DNA from: Celoporthe dispersa
Taxonomy: Eukaryota > Ascomycota > Sordariomycetes > Diaporthales > Cryphonectriaceae
DNA: 64,000 bases
Assembly (NCBI GenBank): GCA_016584495.1
Contig: WAID01000013.1
Location: forward strand, 1-64,000
Direction of reading: 5' to 3'
Shown here: positions 56,415 through 64,000 of the stretch, piece by piece
How positions within the stretch are numbered: the first letter of the stretch is position 1
Layout of the letters: each line of letters begins with the position of its first letter
Position numbers and translations under genes: made by a program
The notes under the pieces: generated by a model
The model's input: the letters and a program-made list of their open reading frames with translations, nothing else
What the model was told of the DNA's origin: nothing
Database searches by the model: none

Positions 56415-57354
56415 GAGGAGATACCGGGGGGCGGGGCACAGGTGGTGAATGAAAGAAACTCTTATATGAGTGAAACGAGATTGATCTGGGTGTAGTGGAA
56501 ACCCGAAAAAGAAAACAAGAGTAAGGGGAAACATGAAAAGAAAAAAAAGATATAGCAAGAAAGGGTATTCGGCAATCATAAGCGGATAGGATAGACATAG
56601 AACAAAGGTAATAAACAGGAATATTTATTAATACACAGTGAATCATTACAAGACTATATTTAAATAGATAAAAAGTAATAATAACTTACGCGCATGAATA
56701 CTTAGCTAGATGTTAATGTAAAAGGATTTCTAGTTTCGTAAAAGGCAATAAAACAAAGCTCCAAAGCATAATAAGCATTGATTCCATAATGGAAAGCTTA
56801 AAGTTTATTAAAGTAGCATTGCAGAAGTAGAAGAAGCTATTCAAAAGCCCAGTTTTTCGATGCGCAATATTATCTTAGTAATGCGATATTATGCTATTAA
56901 ATTTTACAACGCTACTTTCTTATGTAGCGCTGTGTAAACTTATATCCTAGCCTTTATTAACGATGATTTGATTCAAATAGCTAAAGCAATAGGTTTTAGA
57001 ATATAGAATGTAAGTGGGTTCGGATATTATTTAAATATAAGGACATTATTTTTCCTTTATTTTTCTTTATATATATTGTAATAATCACATTCTTTTTCCT
57101 TCTTTTCGATTTTAAGCTTTTTAAATGAATTTAAAACAAGCTTTAGAACATGCTCGGGCTGTGAAAACATTTACTTATCATTTAAGCATGGAGTCATTTT
57201 ACGCAACTGCGCTTGAGTTTTGAATATATACATATATCTATATATATTTCTTCATTGTATTGCCTGAGTTTCTTGTTTTAAAATCTCGTCAAGGTTATAT
57301 GTATTAGTAATGACGCCAAACATATAATTATAGAAAACAAAAATCTGCGTCAGT
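56415..57354. other. AT-rich, gene-free
   Basis: Nearly 1 kb of strongly AT-rich DNA between the convergent 2EXR and CocE genes. No protein remnant readable; composition fits a RIP-decayed repeat, but I cannot assign one. Confidence 0.5.
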
Positions 57355-59499
57355 CTAAACAATACATGGGAGTATGACGAAGCTTTCGAGACCCTCGCCT
57401 GACCGAGAATACAATGAGATGTTGCCTTTCTCGTTAATCTCCTCGAACCCTTCAACTGTTAGGGTGGACTGATCAACGGGCGGATATACCCCCTCATCGA
57501 TACCGGTCAGTCTAATCCTGATGCTTTCTCCTGCGGCAAACTGCATCCCAATGGGTGTCATGAATGGTTGAACTTGCACTATTTCTCCCTGATGCAAGGG
57601 CCGGTATTCGTCCATGCGCACAGTAGGAAACCCATCAATGGAACCCTTAGAAATGGTCCATCGAGAAAGCCGAATTTGTCCCCTTGGCCCTCTGTGAAAC
57701 AGTGGTGCAGCATCTGGTGCCAGCCCAAACTTGTAGGCCAGACGAATTAGCCAAGATTGAATTTTCCATTCGTATGGGACTGTTAGCTGACACCCAACAG
57801 CGCCGTTGCGTAAAATCTTTTCGCAGTACAGGAAGATATCAGCGTCATTACTTTCTTGAACAGAAACTGTGAGGAAGATGGAAAGAGGCCCGCAGAGGAT
57901 CGTGGGCTTCGCAAATGTGTGCGTGAACATAACGCCGTCACTGCGACTTGGCCACTGCAGATAAGCAGCCTCTGTTTGGGTCGAGACTAGTTTTCGAGCC
58001 ACTGTATCGAAATACAGCTTCGTCGGCTGTGTCTCAGGCAAGGGGAAAGCGGAAGACTGCAGCTCTGTCCCACTTAGCGCAAATGGCTGTGCTGTATCCA
58101 GAATCTTTGCTCGGACCTTGGGTGTATTGTCCCAGCCATTTGAGATTTCCTAGTCACACCGATTAGCATATTTGCTTTTGAGCCATTTGAAGAACTTCAA
58201 TTATTACCTTGAGGTAGTAATCAAAGAAGCGGCGCAAATCTTTCACATTTTTCTCGTCATAATAATCGGGCCATTCCTGGATCTTTTCAGCGCGAATATA
58301 GTTAGTAAGAACCGATGTGAACATACCCAAGCATCGTGAATTCTCAGCCACTTTTCTGTCTTCAATTTGAGATATCCTCGGAAGGTACCGTACGTGTGTA
58401 TTGGATTACTCCAGCTTGCGGCCACATAGGCCGGCACATTGATATTCTTTCAGTTCTTAGCTCAGTTATTATTCGAAAAGCACTTAGCGTCTTACCTCAA
58501 CCCTTGCTCTTTTGTCATCGTGGTAGGGTCCATAGATTTTGTGCTCCATCCCCATCGCCACCGCATTCTCCCAAGAATGCTCTCCCGCATTCACCTGCAG
58601 TAACTGAAGGTTAAACGTCAGGGCTGCCTTGCTAAGCACGCCTCCTGCAGCCATTGCTTCTCCGATCGTATCTGAGACACCTTCCCACTGTCTTGTGTTA
58701 GCAATCGGATAATCCTCGTCGGATAACACTTGGACATTGAAAGGATCAATCACTTACAGGAGCAATCGCTGCAAGGTGTTTTGGCCTCTCAGCCGCAATA
58801 AACCACTATTTGACGTAAGCTCTCTAATTGCAAATCCTTATACAGTGTCTTTAAACAAACCTGAGAGATTGCCAAGTACGAGTTGCCACTGAGTGCCACT
58901 TTTCCAGAGCACCAAGAGCGCTCTCCGATGTATTCTATTACATCACAACCATCTCGACCTTCCTGAGAACCAAAGTGATAAATGTTGCCATCGCTTTTAC
59001 CTACACCTCTTGGATCCGGGTTTATCACCGCATAACCGTGATTCACCCAATATGCCGGATCTGGGCCCTCCCACTTTTGTAAATCAGAGAGTTTGCGCCG
59101 TGGGACGCCCATTCTGAAGGGAAAATCGTCTAAAACTTGATTACCCCTACCACCCTGCTTCCCGTAGGGAGACCACGCAACAATGGCAGGGCAAGCAGCA
59201 TCCTCATTCGTTGGTCGGTAGATATCGATAAAGATTTGAGTTTCGTCTCTCAACTACACTGGTCAGTTCACGTTCGATGGATCCACGCGCTCAGATCTTA
59301 CCTTCATCGGAACATCACGCTCGAAAATAATGTCGCAGGGCAGTGGGAGGCACCCGGGTTTCTGTATGTACCCTTTTGGCAACACTTTCGTCTTAGTTCC
59401 AAATTCTCCCCATCTCGCTTTTGGATGGCTAAGGGGCAAGGCATTCGGCTGCCTAGGATCACCAAATATAATCTCAGTCCCACCAATGGAAGTGGCCAT
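57355..59499 (-). CDS. CocE/NonD-family (X-Pro dipeptidyl-peptidase-like) alpha/beta hydrolase
   Basis: Seven exons (59302-59499, 58861-59253, 58758-58805, 58496-58687, 58327-58446, about 58208-58281, 57355-58149) give about 606 residues. The PF02129-type catalytic domain has DVPMKLRDETQIFIDIYRP, PAIVAWSPYGKQGG and the nucleophile loop VALSGNSYLAISQWF (family GxSY.G). The C-terminal PF08530-type jelly roll is visible in PTKLYFDT...GPLSIFLTVSVQESNDADIF and GESIRIRLTG. No signal peptide is evident, so it is probably intracellular. Relatives hydrolyse esters or peptides of varied substrates, including cocaine and glutaryl-7-ACA in bacteria. It is intact and multi-intron, at the edge of the hydrolase-rich stretch. 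Confidence 0.88.
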
Positions 59500-62400
59500 C
59501 GCGGACGAAAGAAGGCCCCGCTAGTGAAAGCAGATCTGCAAAGAACAATTGTGTAGGATAGCAAGGTTCGCCAAATCACCACTGAGTAAACAGGCGCTAC
59601 TGAACGCTGCTTGTTTCTGCGTCGATGACAGGGAAGATGCGATCATTATATATACTCGAAGCGCGGAAATATAACATCGGAATTGTCTAGCAGCCTTGCG
59701 GACTCGCGGATTTATTGAAGAGCACACTAAGTGACAGGCCGCATCCATTGCATCATTGACAATTAAGCTTTGCGTTCGGCAGAATCAGTTATGCCGACTC
59801 CGGTTCCATCAGTTGAGTTGCAACCTTGCCTCCAGATCACAATCTACAAAAACGTTCTTTTGATTTATTTCTTTTGTTCAACCACCTACAGAGCAGGAGA
59901 ATGCATAACTTCTCCTCACTAAAGCCTGGTTATGTTTGTCACAAAGTTGAACAGACTTTTGGATATTGCTCAAAGCCGTAACGACTCGGTCAATCAGATC
60001 ATGATGAAAAGTCTCGAACAGTTGCATTGGTGGCCCGTGCATACACGACCGCCGAGCTATAACTATAGCAGGTTGTGACATATTCTAGCCTCTATTGATG
60101 ATTGATTTGACTCAAATCGCTCATACAAACCGGTGCATATGGCCTATGCTTTTGACTCTTACTGATTTGAGTTAAACCGGCTCGCTCATTAGCCCGCACA
60201 GATCTAGTTTTGTGAGCTAGCTTATATGGGGATACATGCTAGACGTTAAGATATACGCGAGGCCAGGGTATACGTATAAAGTTTAAAGAGAGCGCGTTTG
60301 TTATAATCTCCAACAGGCATGACGGGAGGCATGGTAGCTACCGGAAATGGACCTTTCAGCTGCAGCTTTATCACAATCCTTGCCTGCCAATCGTCAGTCG
60401 GAGCAGGCAATAGTGGCTATGCAGACACAGCCTGGATTGACCACCACTACCGTCTCTCCTATACTATGCTTCGGTGGGTTGATTGCCACTAGCGGACTGC
60501 TATCAAGGCCTGCTTATAACCAAACTCTGAACTCCAGACGGTCAAACAACGCACCAGAGAGCTTCCGCGAGATGAACAAACTCTAGCTGTGGACCAAAGC
60601 ATTGAGGGTGGGAAGAACTTACGTCGTTTAGGTGCCAAGGCTGAGACGGTTACTAGACTCGCCTTTCCGCTGGTGATTCAATGAGTGCACTCAGCGACTT
60701 TCTCGGGCAAACTTAATCTTCCCATGACCATCCCTCCCCAGTATACTTATCATCGCGTACATTGCCAAGGATAGGGCTGCGGATGATCTCGGGTAGATCT
60801 CATTCACCCGAACTCGCTGTTTCGCATACCTCAACCCAGCTGCACGTGTGAAGACCGGTATGCCATGTTTACTCGAACGTAATTATACATATAGAATCGA
60901 CAGTAAAAGAAAATAGTCTTCTCCTCATATGACGCATGGTTCGCCTTCATCGGCTCTTGCTGTAGCATATGATTCATCTGGGCTCTCTGGCAAGGGCTGC
61001 AGGGCCAGGTACCTCGCAAATTTATCTGATGCTGCAGATCCCGCTTTGACACAATGACTTCGTCTATTGGGACGGGATAAAGATGCCAGCGGAATTACAA
61101 GCACAGTCAACTTTATCAAAGGACTTCACAGTGTGAGATATCATGCTGTTGACTGACTTTGAGGTGATGTATTCGCCATACCTCGGCCTTGTATTCTTAA
61201 TCAGGCCAAGAGGATTCTGAGAAGCCGACTTCCAAGGTTTCGACTTCTGTAGAAGGAGACGCCTTCTGGGATTACGATTTGAGCTTCATCACGGAGTACT
61301 TGTTTGAGACGATTAAGGCGAGCGTTGGCAAGTATAAACATGTGTGCCTTTAGACTATCTTCTGAATAGAAAAGAGAAGGAAGGTACAGAAAGGAGCTGT
61401 GCCGTTATATAGACCGAGCACTGGAGCTTTTGGGTCTAGGTGGTCCAATTAGAGAGCCCAGCTCCTGGATGTGATGACCCAGCTTGCGAAATTGTTGATA
61501 TCAGCCAGCCCAATCCGGCCACAGCTCCCCTTGGCGAGGAGCAACGCTGTTGCTGGCCCAATACATACTCGTGGTTGTATGAAGTCAGCGCTACGCTAGG
61601 GTCAGGATAGAGCGCCGTCCATGGGAAAAGTATCATAATTACCGCCCATACGATAGTAAAGGGCAGAAAAGTGATCCACTTCGCAGAGTGGATGTGTGTG
61701 CTTGAATGAGCAACACAATGGAGATAATGATTCTTCGTGTAAACTCGGTACTTTTCTTATATGAGCGCGGCCAGCCGAGACGGGATTCAAGTGCAACTTC
61801 AGACCTGAGAAACCAGAGCCGTGGAAACAGTCCGGGGAATATGTTTAATCTCCTGCTTGCCTTTGGCAGACAGCATGTAGACTAAGCTATCGGGTAGCCC
61901 GATAGGAGTGCGGAGGGCGGAGGTAACCGGTCCTTGACAATGACTTTCTATACTGTACAAGACATGCAAAGCCCCATTGTGAGTTGCAACGATGGTCATG
62001 ATACGTAAGAATAGAATCTTGGATGGACAATTGCGGAAGTGCCGTACCAAATGGTAGCGCCAAGGAACCCAGTTACTACTTTTTAGCAACATTGCAAAAG
62101 GGCCTAAAGGCAACCTGTCACCCCCTACAGTAATAAAAAGAGCAGCCACTTCAATACTGGCAGACAGAACTAGAGTTATCAATGTAACACTCCATGACCT
62201 CCATTCATATAGTATTATTCATTTCAAAAATTCTCTTTCAACACCGGATTCTATCAGCATATGCCAAACCAGAGACCGAAACTACAGCGGGCATTCTCAA
62301 ACACGAAGGCATCTACATTCTAACCCTTATACGTATAGGTTTATGCTAGTAAGAGTGTTATTAATATATCTTATCCCAGTATGAATAACACAAATTGTTG

Positions 62401-62624
62401 ACCATGTTGAGTGCGAGAGATCAGTGCCAGTAAGCTAATCGTAGTAATAATATATAGGAGGAATATTCAACATAACTACTAAAAATTTATATACACAGAT
62501 CTATCTACTCAGGCTCTGCATGTATGTTATTCCGGCTTTTCAGCTGCACGCGGCTTATCCCGACTGCACTTTCATCACTATAGGCATCTTACATGATGCT
62601 CGATATCCGTTCAGCTTTCAGAAA
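59500..62624. other. 3.1-kb region without a convincing gene
   Basis: Open frames exist (plus 60347-60586; minus 61799-62182; minus 61436-61636), but the longest begins at TTG, and none shows a family signature or spliced extension. A paired hydrophobic stretch in minus 61799-62182 (MITLVLSASIEVAALFITVG) might be a membrane-protein remnant. No repeats found. Confidence 0.45.
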
Positions 62625-63706
62625 TTAATACTCAGCAGGAAGTTCTGACGGCCATTGCTGATTCACTAGCCTTCTTTCATCTCCATCGGGTAATTCTGAA
62701 GGTCGTTCCACTACTGGCATTTCGTGACTTTCCTCTCTTCCCTTAATATAGCTCCTAGGGAGCTCGCCACGAGACCGAGTAGCGCCGGGTTCTGGAAGCC
62801 GTGCTGGTCCTCGAACCTTCCGCCTGCGAAGCCAAAACCACGAAACAGCGAGCATACTTAGAACAACAGCAGATGCGACACCTATACCGATTCCTACAAG
62901 TGCGCCGGGTGACGTCGTTGATGCCTTTCCGCTATCTCCAGTTGGAGATGCTGTGTCTGTTACTAGAGTGCTCGCAGTTCCCGGAATGCTGGTGTCCGTA
63001 GCAGTGGCTGTCATATTCAACGACAAGTCGCTAGACTTGTATACAAGCTCAATCATGGGCGCCCATATCTGAGAAACGCCTGTTTTTGTTGTGCTTTCCG
63101 GTAGCGTCGGTTCAGTAATGAAAGCCGAAATCGCGTTGCCTGAGGTGATGCACGTGGCCGTCGTAAATGTGGTTGCGGGACTGAGGCTTCGCACACACGA
63201 TTGATGAGTGTACAGATCGAGTACGCAGTTGTAATCGCTAAATAGGAAGCGAAAGAAACTCATGTTAGATATTGACTATCTATTGAGAGTTCAGAGTAAT
63301 CGCTATACCTTGGGCAACACCCAATCGCTGTCTCATCGGCGCTTAGCACGAACTGAAAAGCGAAATATTCTGATGTTTGTGTCTCGACAGCCAACGCTGC
63401 TGTTGATGAGCAAGCTCGATACCAGCCGGATGGACACACGAGGCCTGGTGAGTAGTAACCCCATCCATCCAAACCAGCCGTTGGTCCAGCCTCAATAGTC
63501 GGGTCCGTTGACGGCCAGCATTTTGGGTTATCGAGCATCGCACCGGCCGAACATGTTTGCGCCCAGTAATAACTATATGGCAAGCCTGTTGTTGTGAATA
63601 TATAGGTACAGGATGGAGAGAATGTGTGAGTTGTGGTAAGAGGGCCAAGGTTTGTTCCTGTACTTGTCGCAGTAAATGCCCTGCTTATTGCTGTAGGAAG
63701 TGACAT
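62625..63706 (-). CDS. Single-pass membrane protein with Cys-rich ectodomain and Ser/Thr-rich stalk
   Basis: Two exons (63309-63706, 62625-63237) give 336 residues. Residues 1-150 form a Cys-containing ectodomain with the fungal family blocks LVCPSGWYRACSS and AIGCCPS.YNC (last Cys pair spliced). Then comes a Thr/Ser-rich stalk (ATATDTSIPGTASTLVTDTA), a membrane helix (GIGIGVASAVVLSMLAVSWFWL) preceded by Gly and followed by RRRK, and a charged Pro/Glu-rich tail. There is no classical signal peptide, as is usual for this family, which starts MSLPTA. The layout recalls fungal cell-wall stress sensors (WSC/Mid2-like) without their domain; a role at the cell surface is inference. Confidence 0.8.
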
Positions 63707-64000
63707 CCTTGATTTTGCTTAGAAACTTTCTTCGTTGCAATGAATATTAAAATCAATTTTAAGTAGTGTGTTCAGATCTTAAAAACGAAAATGATAATAA
63801 TGATATTGATATATCAGCGCGCAGCCGGATTTCGAAGTGCAAAGCGAAGAAGCCAGCGAGGAAGGGGAGCAGAAGGGCTTTAGTGGGAAAGAAAGGGGGA
63901 GGGGTTTAAAATTTATCAGCAAATAGCCTCATTTCTCGCCCCCAAAGTCATTCTTTGGGTCCAATTTGATCTAAAAGCCCCCAAAAATCCTTTTTCCTTG
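63707..64000. promoter_or_regulatory. Upstream region of the membrane-protein gene
   Basis: AT-rich, with an AAGGGGGAGGGG motif near 63893 and a CCCCCAAA repeat near 63941 and 63979 at the window edge. No gene seen. Confidence 0.4.

Noticed and set aside
60347..60586. 79-residue plus-strand open frame
   Set aside because: No homology pattern, intron or conserved block; fits chance in GC-balanced DNA.
61799..62182. 127-residue minus-strand open frame with a hydrophobic start
   Set aside because: The start codon is TTG, there is no ATG upstream in frame, and no family pattern was recognised; kept only as a possible remnant.

Overview
The window is nuclear DNA of a filamentous ascomycete (Pezizomycotina; probably Eurotiales, which is inference). 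The evidence is genes split by 50-100 bp GT-AG introns with CTNAC-like branch points, fungal-only protein families (HET, 2EXR, fungal rhodopsin/SAT4-type, Fungal_trans_2-like, HR-PKS, many P450s), and Ty3/Gypsy and pogo-type elements decayed by C-to-T/G-to-A changes that look like RIP. Gene content and repeats suggest a subtelomeric or accessory region. A run of TTAGGG/TCAGGG-type hexamers lies at 158-286.

Layout. 1-8.1 kb: a transposon graveyard. It holds a telomere-like hexamer tract, a decayed coiled-coil ORF, a minus-strand Ty3/Gypsy element with one recognisable LTR, and the 5' end of a pogo-like DNA transposon. 8.1-23.4 kb: a secondary-metabolism-like block with an MFS exporter, three unrelated P450s, a rhodopsin-domain membrane protein and a 5'-truncated highly reducing PKS (end of ER, KR, ACP). 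A nested pair of solo LTRs lies just upstream of the PKS break. 23.4-27.2 kb: decayed DNA with an EthD-domain pseudogene and AT-rich tandem duplications. 27.2-32.1 kb: a secreted HD-domain protein, an Old Yellow Enzyme and a broken regulator; the promoter between the first two carries tandem repeats, one with dyad symmetry. 32.6-35.7 kb: a RelA/SpoT-domain gene and a CorA-like remnant. 36-44.3 kb: an intact phenol-2-monooxygenase-type flavoprotein with a 12-nt microexon, a second rhodopsin-domain protein and a HET pseudogene. 45.7-59.5 kb: a hydrolase-rich stretch with two divergent type-B carboxylesterases, an esterase-D-type secreted esterase and a CocE/NonD hydrolase, plus a 2EXR protein. 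62.6-63.7 kb: a mucin-like single-pass membrane protein.

How the genes fit together. The 8-23 kb block reads as a former HR-PKS cluster whose synthase has lost everything upstream of the end of ER. The tailoring oxidases and pump remain, two of the three P450s fully intact. The OYE, flavin monooxygenase and regulator at 28-38 kb could be another tailoring or aromatic-degradation set, but no backbone enzyme accompanies them.

A striking pattern: seven multi-exon or single-exon genes (MFS, P450-2, OYE, regulator, RelA/SpoT, rhodopsin-2, esterase) are each out of frame by exactly one nucleotide, several at homopolymers. In six of the seven, the splice phases otherwise close to a whole number of codons. 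Interleaved genes (P450-1, P450-3, rhodopsin-1, flavin monooxygenase, both carboxylesterases, CocE) are fully open. Either this is indel error in the assembly or early pseudogenisation; the sequence alone cannot separate them. Exon boundaries below were counted by eye and may be off by a base or two.
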